DNA of 20,070 nt. Source: a virus. The notes below the pieces were generated by a model that did not search any database, had not been told where the DNA came from, and was given only the letters and a program-made list of their open reading frames with translations. The stretch is from positions 1 to 20,070 of IMG/VR virus record IMGVR_UViG_3300025655_000389; one strand, written 5' to 3'. Of this stretch, positions 7,513 through 13,637 are shown piece by piece. The translations under genes and the position numbers were made by a program. How positions within the stretch are numbered: position 1 is the stretch's first letter; each line of letters starts with the position of its first letter.

Positions 7513-9025
7513 AATCCATCTTGATACAGAAGCTCTCAGCCCTGATTTACTGCAGGCCCTTACTCTTTCTGTGTATGGTCTCAACCATATTTCTTCAGCA
7601 CCTCCAGAAGAAGAACAACTACGTATGATGATGGCTACGGGGGGCGTAACAGAAGTACAGAAAACTGTTCCTGATCAGCCTAGCCCTGCTGGACCCCCCA
7701 GCGGCGTAATCGGTGCTGCCGAAGCAACTCCACAAGAAAGCATTGCAGACGATGTACCTATGGAGGTGCCGGAGGGTGCCTTCATTATCAATGCCGCAGC
7801 CGCAGAAGTAGCAGGCTACGGTGACATTAAGAAGATGATCATGAGTGCTATCGGCGTAGCAAAGCGTCTAGGTATTGAGATTGCTACGGGAGATTCTGAA
7901 GCAAGTGAAGAAGAAGCCGTAGACCTACTGGTGTCTAAAGGCGAAGTGTACATCGAGCCTACACTTGCTAAGATCATCGGGTACGACGTACTTGAGAAGA
8001 TCAACAATCGCGGCAAGAAAGAGGTAGCTCGCCGTCAACAAGAGGCCGCAGCCGCTGAGGAACAGCAGGCAGCGCCCGCGCCACAAGCACCTCAAGCGCC
8101 GATGCAGCGAGGCGGATTCGTAAAAAAAAAGTTTGCTGAAGGTGGAGATGTAAACTCTGAAGAGGGTTTGGTAGAACGTATAGCTGATTTTTTAATCACA
8201 CCACTCAATGAAGGCGAAGAAGAGCAGTTAGCCCAGATAAAATCTGAAGCTGAAGCGCGTAAACAAGGTGAGTCCTTTGGGGATGTAGAAGCTGGGTTTG
8301 ATATCCTAAATAGATACAAAACAAACCGTGCGAATCTCTATATACCTGAAGGTTCTGATGCCGTTGAGGAGGGATACAATAGTACGTGGGATCCTGTTCT
8401 TCAACTTGCACTATCTGATCCAAGAGGTCTTTCGGGCTTTGTTTCAGAAAAACCTATGGGCGAAAATGTTTATGGTGCATATGAACCTAAGTCAAATGAT
8501 ATCCGAATGAGCTCGCAAGAGTACGGCACTGATAAAAAGATGTCATATGTTGATACTTTGACGCATGAGTTAATGCACAAAGGCCAATACGAAAGCGGTT
8601 CAGCTCCGGTTGATTTTGACAATTTCGGAGATATGATTGAGAGGAATAGGTATTTACACGCTGTAATAAGCAAAAAATTGATGCTAGACAGTTTATACAA
8701 GATGCAAAGTGCTAAAACAGAAAAAGAAAAATCGCTGTATAAGAAGTCTTTTGAGCACAACATTGATATGCTAACAGGCGTTTACATGCCAGCTATACCA
8801 GAGTTTAAAGAAAAAATAAAAGATAAGAGCATACTTGCGGACATGTACACAGGCGACATCACACCCGCAGAAGCTGCTACAGAAGTTTATAACTTGTTTG
8901 AAAGCAGCCCTACCGCTACAGCTATAGAACGAGACGCAGAGGCTAGGGCTATGTACCGCCTCTCTACAAACAGAAAGCAAGCAGCAGCTCAAAAGAATTC
9001 TTCCGGATTTATTCCGAAGAACTAA
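7496..9025 (+). CDS. Two-part virion-associated protein with C-terminal HExxH metallopeptidase domain
   Basis: The chosen start is ATG 7496 (GGTGAG at 7483-7488); a GTG at 7484 is less likely. The product is 509 residues. The N-terminal part contains two similar segments, VPEGAFIINAAAAEVAGYGD (91-110) and VSKGEVYIEPTLAKIIGYDV (146-165), a motif I associate with marine phage proteins. It then has an Ala/Gln/Pro linker (180-203) and GGFVKKKFAEGGDV. The C-terminal half holds TLTHELMHKGQ, a zincin HExxH motif (His357, Glu358, His361). A third metal ligand could be Glu478 or Glu482 in IERDAEARAMY. Base composition becomes A/T-richer at the linker, suggesting a fusion. The gene overlaps the previous one by 17 nt and precedes scaffold and coat, the usual place for a head-maturation protease; that role, or a host-directed virion peptidase, is inference. 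Confidence 0.82.
   Translation: MNQFNKIHLDTEALSPDLLQALTLSVYGLNHISSAPPEEEQLRMMMATGGVTEVQKTVPDQPSPAGPPSGVIGAAEATPQESIADDVPMEVPEGAFIINAAAAEVAGYGDIKKMIMSAIGVAKRLGIEIATGDSEASEEEAVDLLVSKGEVYIEPTLAKIIGYDVLEKINNRGKKEVARRQQEAAAAEEQQAAPAPQAPQAPMQRGGFVKKKFAEGGDVNSEEGLVERIADFLITPLNEGEEEQLAQIKSEAEARKQGESFGDVEAGFDILNRYKTNRANLYIPEGSDAVEEGYNSTWDPVLQLALSDPRGLSGFVSEKPMGENVYGAYEPKSNDIRMSSQEYGTDKKMSYVDTLTHELMHKGQYESGSAPVDFDNFGDMIERNRYLHAVISKKLMLDSLYKMQSAKTEKEKSLYKKSFEHNIDMLTGVYMPAIPEFKEKIKDKSILADMYTGDITPAEAATEVYNLFESSPTATAIERDAEARAMYRLSTNRKQAAAQKNSSGFIPKN
8122..8139 (+). other. Candidate -1 ribosomal frameshift (slippery) site
   Basis: Nine A residues (8122-8130) precede G8131. In the zero frame they contain the heptamer A-AAA-AAG at 8125-8131, the same as the dnaX slippery site. 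A GAGG lies at 8109-8112, about 12 nt upstream, a position where a Shine-Dalgarno-like stimulator can act. A -1 shift adds Val-Cys and stops at TGA 8137-8139, giving a 214-residue product without the metallopeptidase; a +1 shift stops at TAA 8151-8153. No strong downstream stem-loop is visible, so function is uncertain. Confidence 0.4.
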
Positions 9026-9027
9026 AG

Positions 9028-9102
9028 GACAGCTACCCGTCGCCAACGGCCCTGTCACTCAACTAACCGAAGCAGCTACCCACCGAACGCGAGTGGCCCT
9101 GC
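9028..9102 (+). promoter_or_regulatory. Twin structured RNA hairpins upstream of the scaffold gene
   Basis: Hairpin 1 (9028-9056): GACAG pairs with CTGTC, then an asymmetric internal loop CTAC opposite CC, then CCGT pairs with ACGG around a 5-nt loop. Hairpin 2 (9072-9102): GCAG pairs with CTGC, the same CTAC/CC internal loop, then CCAC pairs with GTGG around a 9-nt loop. Stem bases differ between copies but pairing is kept, while the internal loop is identical. The linker is 15 nt. Hairpin 1 begins 3 nt after the upstream stop codon, and the scaffold ribosome binding site (9105-9110) follows hairpin 2 by 2 nt. Likely a cis-acting RNA element; role unknown. Confidence 0.65.
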
Positions 9103-9117
9103 ACAAGGAGAAGTATC

Positions 9118-10005
9118 ATGGCAAAAGCAAGAGGCCACCGCGCCAACAAACCTAACGATTCCTTTGGAACTATCAACAACTCACATCTCTATCGTGGCAA
9201 TTACCGTGACGACGTGTACAATGACGACGATGAGGAGCCTGTAACCGAAATGGAAGCTCAATCGGACCCCTCGCAAGAAGAGGCCACTCCAGACGGATTC
9301 TCTCGGAAATCCAAACAGGACGACGTAGACTACAAGAAAAGGTACGACGACTTGAAACGCCACTACGACGCTAAAGTGTCTGAGTGGAAAGAAGAGAAGA
9401 AAGACCTTGCTGCACAGGGGGAATCATCCCCGCAATTAGACGCACTGACCCGTCTTAAAGCTCCTAAGAGCCTTGAAGAGTTAGAGCAGTTTAAACAGCA
9501 GTACCCTGACGTGTACGGCGTAGTTGAGACAATCTCTGCCCTGCGAGCAGATAGCACAGTAGAGGAGCTTCGTAATGAAGTGAATCGTCTGCGTGAACGT
9601 GAGCAGGATATGGAAGTACAGAAAGCCTATCAAGAGCTTCTACGTCATCACCCAGATTTTGATGATCTGCGTAACGACGACAAGTTCCTTGCTTGGCTCG
9701 ACGAACAACCATCTACATTGAGCGACGGTATCTACAAGAATAACACCGATGCTAAGTGGGCAGCTCGTGTCATCGATTTGTACAAAGCAGATACAGGTTT
9801 GTCAAAAAATAAAAGAGGCACCAACGCCTCTGCCGCAGAAACAGTAACCAAACGTGTAGCGAAAGACGTTAATGCAAAAGGTACTGGTGGACAGAGGATT
9901 TGGAAAGCATCTGAAATTGGCCGCATGAAACCGCATGAGTTCGAAGCAAACGAAGCAGAACTTGACGCGGCTCGTGCAGAAGGGCGCATCGATTTTAACG
10001 CTTAA
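9118..10005 (+). CDS. Capsid scaffolding protein
   Basis: The 295-residue product is highly charged, very acidic near residues 35-60 and helical, directly upstream of the coat gene, the standard position of a podovirus scaffold. Predicted coiled-coil regions are around DVDYKKRYDDLKRHYDAKV (about 75-100) and EELRNEVNRLREREQDMEV (about 150-170). The C-terminus has a basic Lys/Arg-rich stretch and then a helical segment (FEANEAELDAARAEGR), compatible with a coat-binding end. The start has AAGGAG at 9105-9110 with 7 nt spacing. Scaffold proteins assemble coat and portal into the procapsid and then leave or are degraded. The twin hairpin element just upstream may affect its expression. The assignment rests on position, charge pattern and helical content. 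Confidence 0.85.
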   Translation: MAKARGHRANKPNDSFGTINNSHLYRGNYRDDVYNDDDEEPVTEMEAQSDPSQEEATPDGFSRKSKQDDVDYKKRYDDLKRHYDAKVSEWKEEKKDLAAQGESSPQLDALTRLKAPKSLEELEQFKQQYPDVYGVVETISALRADSTVEELRNEVNRLREREQDMEVQKAYQELLRHHPDFDDLRNDDKFLAWLDEQPSTLSDGIYKNNTDAKWAARVIDLYKADTGLSKNKRGTNASAAETVTKRVAKDVNAKGTGGQRIWKASEIGRMKPHEFEANEAELDAARAEGRIDFNA

Positions 10006-10033
10006 CCATTATTAACAACGAAGGAATATGACT

Positions 10034-11008
10034 ATGGCTTTTAATAGTGCATCAGGTTATAACAACCTGCCTTCCGGTAACTTTACACCGGAAATCTTTA
10101 GCCAGAAAGTCCTCAAATTCTTCCGTCGTGCTTCGGTTGTTGAAGACATCACCAACACCGATTACGCGGGTGAAATTGAGAACTACGGCGACACGGTTCG
10201 TATTATCAAAGAACCTACGATTACTGTATCTAGCTACTCACGTGGCGCAGTAGTCAACCCACAAGACCTTGCTGACGATCAAATCACGATGATTGTTGAT
10301 CAGGCCAACGCATTTGCGTTCAAGATCGACGACATCGAAGAGCGTCAGTCTCACGTCAACTTCGAAGCTCTTGCAACTTCTTCGGGTGCATACTCGCTGA
10401 AGCGCAAGTACGACGCTACGATTCTTGACGCAATGGCAACCAATGCAGGCTTGACTGGTGAGTCGGGTGCTTCTGTTAATCAGATCAGCGGCATCGGTAC
10501 TCTCGGTTCGGCTCTTGACATTGGTGGTGCAACCTCTCCGGGGGACACTGCAGTTAACACGATGATGATCATGGCTCAAGCCCTTGATGATGAGTCTGTA
10601 CCTGAAGAAAACCGCTGGTTCGTTGCTCCTCCTGCTTTCTACAAGCACCTGTTCTCTGCAGGTTCTAAGTTTGCAGAAGTACAAGTAACTGGCGATGCAG
10701 TATCTCCTCTCCGCAACGGTCTCGTATCGTTGGGTAACATTGCAGGCTTCCGTTGCTACAAATCAACGGCCTTCAATTCAACGGGCGGTACTGACCAAGT
10801 TACTTTGAGTGGTCTTGCAACTGACGGCACGGAAAATGTAATCCTTGCAGGTCACATGAGCTCTACAGCTACTGCTTCGCACATCGCGAAAACAGAAGTT
10901 GTTCGTTCGACTGAAACCTTTAGCGACATCATTCGCGGTCTGCATGTCTTCGGTAGCAAAGTATTGCGCCCTGAAGCCATCGTTCGCGGCGTTGTTAGCT
11001 TAGACTAG
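10034..11008 (+). CDS. Major capsid (coat) protein
   Basis: The product is 324 residues starting MAFNSASGYNNLPSGNF. An ATG at 10028 is only 1 nt from the AAGGAA ribosome binding site (10021-10026), so ATG 10034 with 7 nt spacing is preferred. N-terminal features FTPEIFSQKVLKFFRRASVVEDITNTDY and GDTVRIIKEPTITVSSYSRG, and then VDQANAFAFKIDDIEERQS, match the style of P22-like / HK97-fold coat proteins of podoviruses. The EENRWFVAPPAFYKHL segment and the final VVRSTETFSDIIRGLHVFGSKVLRPEAIVRGVV are typical of the core beta-strands and C-terminal part. It lies between scaffold and decoration genes. No proteolytic delta domain is evident at the N-terminus. Confidence 0.93.
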   Translation: MAFNSASGYNNLPSGNFTPEIFSQKVLKFFRRASVVEDITNTDYAGEIENYGDTVRIIKEPTITVSSYSRGAVVNPQDLADDQITMIVDQANAFAFKIDDIEERQSHVNFEALATSSGAYSLKRKYDATILDAMATNAGLTGESGASVNQISGIGTLGSALDIGGATSPGDTAVNTMMIMAQALDDESVPEENRWFVAPPAFYKHLFSAGSKFAEVQVTGDAVSPLRNGLVSLGNIAGFRCYKSTAFNSTGGTDQVTLSGLATDGTENVILAGHMSSTATASHIAKTEVVRSTETFSDIIRGLHVFGSKVLRPEAIVRGVVSLD

Positions 11009-11022
11009 AGGAGTACTAAACT

Positions 11023-11439
11023 ATGGTTGATTATACAATCACTGGTGCTGTTGCTGGCGTACCCGCTGGCGTTAAAGCACAAGTTGTAGAAGTTGTTCTT
11101 GACTTCTCTTCAACTAGCTTAACAACTTCTGATTCGGTAGAAGTATTCGAACTTCCTGCCAACTCTTTGGTTATTATGGCAGGTCTCGAAGTTCTGACCC
11201 TTGCCAGCACTGGTTCTCCAGTTCTGGATCTTGGCGATGATGCTGATGACGACATCTTTGCTGCTGCTGTTGCAGGTCACACTTCATTGGCATCTGGCAC
11301 GACAAGTGTAGGCAAGTTCTACACCGCTGCTGACACCATCGACTTGATTGCTAACACAGCAACATTCGACGGTAAAGTACGTGTGTACGCTGTTATCGCA
11401 GAACTCGGCACTGCCGAAGCTGCGGCAGCTTTTGCCTAA
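11023..11439 (+). CDS. Probable head decoration / minor capsid protein
   Basis: The 138-residue product is Ala/Val/Thr/Asp-rich, starting MVDYTITGAVAG. It starts 14 nt after the coat stop, with AGAGGAG overlapping that stop as ribosome binding site. The sequence is mostly predicted beta (VKAQVVEVVLDFSSTSL, SVEVFELPANSLVIMAGLEVL, GKVRVYAVIAEL) with a Gly/Asp/Asp segment DLGDDADDDIF. Small beta-rich proteins directly after the coat gene are commonly head decoration or cement proteins. It is acidic and has no Cys or membrane segment. The strong hairpin after its stop suggests that the transcript of scaffold, coat and this gene may be delimited here. I see no specific motif that proves the decoration role. 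Confidence 0.75.
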   Translation: MVDYTITGAVAGVPAGVKAQVVEVVLDFSSTSLTTSDSVEVFELPANSLVIMAGLEVLTLASTGSPVLDLGDDADDDIFAAAVAGHTSLASGTTSVGKFYTAADTIDLIANTATFDGKVRVYAVIAELGTAEAAAAFA

Positions 11440-11447
11440 TATAGTGC

Positions 11448-11477
11448 GGGGGAGGGCTAGTCTCTCCCCCAATCTTT
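11448..11477 (+). terminator. Strong GC-rich hairpin after the capsid genes (possible terminator or RNA stabiliser)
   Basis: GGGGGAGGG (11448-11456) pairs with CTCTCCCCC (11462-11470), nine pairs including one G-U, around the 5-nt loop CTAGT. The tail is AATCTTT, with only a short U run, so termination may be partial. The ribosome binding site of the next gene begins 7 nt after the stem. It may lower read-through from the abundant coat transcript or protect its 3' end. Confidence 0.6.
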
Positions 11478-11489
11478 AAGGAGATTATA

Positions 11490-11846
11490 ATGCCCCTCAA
11501 AAAAGGCTCTTCACAAAAGACGATCAGCGAAAACATCCGCAAGGAGATGGAATCGGGTACGCCGCAGAAGCAAGCTGTGGCTATTGCCTTATCTAGCGCA
11601 GGTAAGTCCAAGAAGAAAGCCGCTATGGGAGGCTACACGGAGCGTTGGAACGCACAGCGCATGGCAAAGGGCGGGGAGTCCCGCGTCAATGAGGCAGGCA
11701 ACTACACGAAGCCTACTATGCGTAAGAGATTATTTAACCAGATCAAGGCTGGCAATAAAGGTGGATCTTCGGGTCAATGGTCAGCACGTAAAGCCCAGAT
11801 GCTTGCTAAACAATACAAGGAAAAGGGCGGGGGCTACACAAGCTGA
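11490..11846 (+). CDS. Small lysine-rich protein, DUF5872-like
   Basis: The 118-residue product is strongly basic. The start [20 protein letters not shown] followed by [12 protein letters not shown] (24-35) is a signature I associate with small proteins of marine phages and giant viruses. The second half ([16 protein letters not shown] at 47-62, then [23 protein letters not shown]) is like the DUF5872 family. The start has AAGGAG at 11478-11483 with 6 nt spacing, right after the GC hairpin. No enzyme motif, membrane segment or signal peptide. The high Lys/Arg content suggests nucleic-acid contact, perhaps DNA condensation in the head, but no function is established to my knowledge. It shares the GGYT-x-RW motif with the next gene. 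Confidence 0.82.
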   Translation: MPLKKGSSQKTISENIRKEMESGTPQKQAVAIALSSAGKSKKKAAMGGYTERWNAQRMAKGGESRVNEAGNYTKPTMRKRLFNQIKAGNKGGSSGQWSARKAQMLAKQYKEKGGGYTS

Positions 11847-11856
11847 GAAAGAATCT

Positions 11857-12159
11857 ATGGCAATCGCAAAACCACAGAAAAGCCTACAAGACTGGACGAA
11901 ACAGAATTGGCGAACCAAAAGTGGTAAGCCTTCAACACAAGGGCCAGACGCTACAGGCGAGCGTTATCTACCTGAAAAAGCAATTAAAGCTCTATCTAGT
12001 GACGAATACGCCAGAACCACAAAAGCAAAGCGAGAAGGCAAAAAGCAAGGCAAGCAGTTCGTGAAGCAACCTAAAGGCGTTGCAGAAAAGACAGCAAAGT
12101 ACCGTGCCGCATCAGGCGGGTACACAGCAAGATGGAGTAAAGCTCGTGGCAACAACTAA
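11857..12159 (+). CDS. Small lysine-rich protein, DUF5872-like, second copy of GGYT-x-RW
   Basis: The 100-residue product starts MAIAKPQKSLQDW. The frame is open further upstream, but that part overlaps the previous gene and reads as shadow sequence; ATG 11857, 10 nt after the upstream stop, gives a compact basic protein. Features are DWTKQNWRTKSGKPS, GERYLPEKAIKAL (35-47), a Lys-rich middle and the end GGYTARWSKARGNN. It resembles the DUF5872 family as I know it. The ribosome binding site is weak (GAGAAAG). The last 14 nt overlap the next gene. Function unknown; Lys/Arg content is compatible with DNA binding. Confidence 0.75.
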   Translation: MAIAKPQKSLQDWTKQNWRTKSGKPSTQGPDATGERYLPEKAIKALSSDEYARTTKAKREGKKQGKQFVKQPKGVAEKTAKYRAASGGYTARWSKARGNN

Positions 12160-12430
12160 GAACGTAGAACGTACAGAAGGCGGCAAGCTAAAATATCGGG
12201 GAGAGACCTTTTCTGGGTACAACAAACCAAAACGTACCCCCGGAAAGAACAAAAAGTTTGCCGTACTTGCTAAGAAGGGTAGCGAAGTTAAGATTGTACG
12301 TTTCGGAGATCCCAATATGACAATCAAGAAGAACATTCCAGAGCGTCGTAGTAACTTCCGTGCCCGTCATAACTGTGACACGGCAAAGGACAAGTTCTCG
12401 GCCCGCTACTGGTCATGTAAGGCGTGGTGA
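12146..12430 (+). CDS. Small basic protein, DUF5754-like, GTG start
   Basis: The start is most likely GTG 12146, with GGAG at 12134-12137 spaced 8 nt; an upstream TTG at 12080 would only add overlap with the previous gene. The 94-residue product contains FSGYNKPKRTPGKNKKFAVLAK (about 22-43), VRFGDPNMTIKKN (51-63) and the end RARHNCDTAKDK followed by ARYWSCKAW, a pattern I recognise as the DUF5754 family of phages and large viruses. Two Cys (78 and 91) with His76 could be metal ligands, but only three such residues are evident. It overlaps the upstream gene by 14 nt and forms one operon with the two basic proteins before it. Biochemical function unknown. Confidence 0.82.
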   Translation: MATTKNVERTEGGKLKYRGETFSGYNKPKRTPGKNKKFAVLAKKGSEVKIVRFGDPNMTIKKNIPERRSNFRARHNCDTAKDKFSARYWSCKAW

Positions 12431-12434
12431 TATC

Positions 12435-12800
12435 ATGTGGCAAGCACTTGTAGGACCTATAGCTAATATCGCAGGTACTTGGCTTGAGGGCAAGCAAAAG
12501 AAGGCTGAAGCCCAAGCTAAACTTGAGGTAGCTAAAGTAGAAGCAACCGTTAAGAAGGTTGAACAGGATGGCGACTGGGAAACCCAAGCCATGTCCGCAT
12601 CGGATAACTCGTGGAAAGACGAGGCGTGGACCTTATGTTTCATAGCTATCATTTTAGCTAGTTTCGTCGGGCCTCTGCAGCCGTACATGCAAGCAGGGTT
12701 TGATTTTCTCCGTAACGCACCTGAATGGCTTCAGTATGGCATCCTTGCAAGTATTGCCGCCAGCTTTGGTATCAAATCGATTAGTCAGCTAAAGAAATGA
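12435..12800 (+). CDS. Holin-like membrane protein
   Basis: The 121-residue product starts MWQALVGPIANIAGTWLEGK. The frame continues upstream, but ATG 12435 follows the previous stop by 4 nt with GGTGAT before it. Layout: a short N-terminal amphipathic or hydrophobic helix (1-17), a charged Lys/Glu/Ala linker (18-47), SASDNSWKDE, then two hydrophobic segments at about 64-81 (WTLCFIAIILASFVGPL) and 100-116 (QYGILASIAASFGIKSI), and a Lys end. This resembles small phage holins of the 3TM type. It would permeabilise the inner membrane to let lysozyme reach peptidoglycan. Its TGA overlaps the ATG of the lysozyme gene, a classic lysis cassette arrangement that supports the call. Confidence 0.8.
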   Translation: MWQALVGPIANIAGTWLEGKQKKAEAQAKLEVAKVEATVKKVEQDGDWETQAMSASDNSWKDEAWTLCFIAIILASFVGPLQPYMQAGFDFLRNAPEWLQYGILASIAASFGIKSISQLKK

Positions 12801-13228
12801 AGTACGATAGAGAACAGCTCGTAGATCAGCTAATGATACACGAGGGCGTAGAACTTAAGCCGTATAAAGACACATTAGGGATATTGACAATTGGTATCGG
12901 ACGTAATCTCGAAGATAGAGGCATTAGTGAAGACGAAGCTCGTTACTTGTGTCTTAATGACATTCAAATTGTTGAGCGAGAGCTTCATTCAAATTTTGCT
13001 GTTATTGACAGGCTTGATCCTGCACGTCAGCTTGTTATTTCCGATATGGCTTTTAATCTCGGTATTCCTCGTCTTCGAGGCTTTGGAAAAATGTGGCAAG
13101 CTCTGGATGACGGAGATTTTGAGCAAGCAGCAGTAGAAATGCTCGACTCCAAGTGGGCACGTCAGGTAGGCCAGCGGGCACAAAGACTGGCAGAAACTAT
13201 GCGTACAGGTGAGTACCCGCAATTTTAG
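12797..13228 (+). CDS. Endolysin, T4-type lysozyme (GH24)
   Basis: The 143-residue product is an N-acetylmuramidase that cleaves the MurNAc-GlcNAc bond of peptidoglycan at lysis. Catalytic residues match T4 lysozyme Glu11-Asp20-Thr26 in spacing: Glu16 (MIHEGVELKPY), Asp25 (YKDTLG) and Thr31 (ILTIGIGRN). Further family features are DMAFNLG, GFGKMWQAL and DSKWARQVGQRAQRL. No signal peptide, so export depends on the holin gene with which it shares ATGA. It is slightly shorter than T4 lysozyme (164) and seems complete, with a normal stop. The hairpin and promoter after it mark the end of this transcription block. Confidence 0.95.
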   Translation: MKYDREQLVDQLMIHEGVELKPYKDTLGILTIGIGRNLEDRGISEDEARYLCLNDIQIVERELHSNFAVIDRLDPARQLVISDMAFNLGIPRLRGFGKMWQALDDGDFEQAAVEMLDSKWARQVGQRAQRLAETMRTGEYPQF

Positions 13229-13249
13229 GGTTGACTATCCTCTGTTTTT
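13227..13249 (+). terminator. Weak terminator-like hairpin after lysozyme
   Basis: AGGGT (13227-13231) pairs with ATCCT (13237-13241; one G-U) around a 5-nt loop, followed by CTG and five T (13245-13249). The stem is short, so termination would be weak. Its loop overlaps the -35 box of the promoter described next. Confidence 0.35.
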
Positions 13250-13259
13250 GCTGTAAAAT
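13231..13259 (+). promoter_or_regulatory. Strong sigma70-type promoter for the tail module
   Basis: TTGACT (13231-13236), 17-base spacer, TAAAAT (13254-13259): one mismatch in each hexamer and ideal spacing, in the 49-nt gap between lysozyme and the next gene. The predicted start is near 13265-13267, so the GGGAG ribosome binding site (13266-13270) would be at the very 5' end of the mRNA. It would drive the tail genes from 13278 on by host RNA polymerase. Confidence 0.75.
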
Positions 13260-13277
13260 AAGCATGGGAGTACCGCT

Positions 13278-13553
13278 ATGTCAACATTTTTTATTGAAGC
13301 AATTCGTCACAGGTACAAAGCCCGTAAGCGGGATGCCGAACAGACCGTAGATTTCTACTCTGATATTGAGGCTACCGATGAAAATATCGAGACCATGTAC
13401 AGCAAAATAGACGCTGCTTTGACTGAATGGATCGATGCAGACCTCCGTCTGGGGGCAATAGACGTAATAACAGGCCAGTTTCCGCGACCGTTTGAGCGGG
13501 AAACAGCCAATATAAATGACCTGATACAACGTATATTTGAGGGTCGTGGGTAG
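13278..13553 (+). CDS. Small acidic hypothetical protein, first gene after the promoter
   Basis: The 91-residue product starts MSTFFIEAIRHRYKARKRD. The start has GGGAG with 7 nt spacing. The N-terminus is basic (HRYKARKR), the middle acidic and helical (DIEATDENIETMYSKIDAALTEWIDADLRLG), the end PRPFERETANINDLIQRIFEGRG. No membrane segment, signal peptide or motif I know. It is the first gene behind the best promoter in the window, so expression should be good. The heptad-like helical middle suggests oligomerisation. Function unknown; it could be a small tail-assembly or regulatory protein. Confidence 0.75.
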   Translation: MSTFFIEAIRHRYKARKRDAEQTVDFYSDIEATDENIETMYSKIDAALTEWIDADLRLGAIDVITGQFPRPFERETANINDLIQRIFEGRG

Positions 13554-13559
13554 TTTTAA

Positions 13560-13637
13560 ATGCCAAACAGCCAAAGAAAATTGCCAAGAAAACCAAGCAG
13601 TATAGGAAAGTCTAGTGTCGATTACGTCTTATCCTAA
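13560..13637 (+). CDS. Possible 25-residue leader peptide
   Basis: ATG 13560 opens a 25-codon frame (MPNSQRKLPRKPSSIGKSSV..., ending with TAA 13635-13637) that fills the gap between two genes and overlaps the first 23 nt of the next one. It is basic and serine-rich. A G-rich stretch (GGGTAG) lies before it but no clear ribosome binding site. It may be chance; a coupling peptide for the GTG-started gene after it is the alternative. Confidence 0.2.
   Translation: MPNSQRKLPRKPSSIGKSSVDYVLS

Noticed and set aside
11584-11856. Upstream extension of the second lysine-rich gene
   Set aside because: It overlaps a well-supported gene in another frame, and its translation is unlike the compact basic family.
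12887-12912. TTGACA with TAATCT in the lysozyme gene as a promoter
   Set aside because: The spacing is only 14 nt and it lies in the conserved catalytic region of lysozyme, so the bases are explained by the protein code.
12891-13136. Second frame inside the lysozyme gene
   Set aside because: It overlaps a gene with full catalytic residues, lacks a ribosome binding site and has shadow-like composition.
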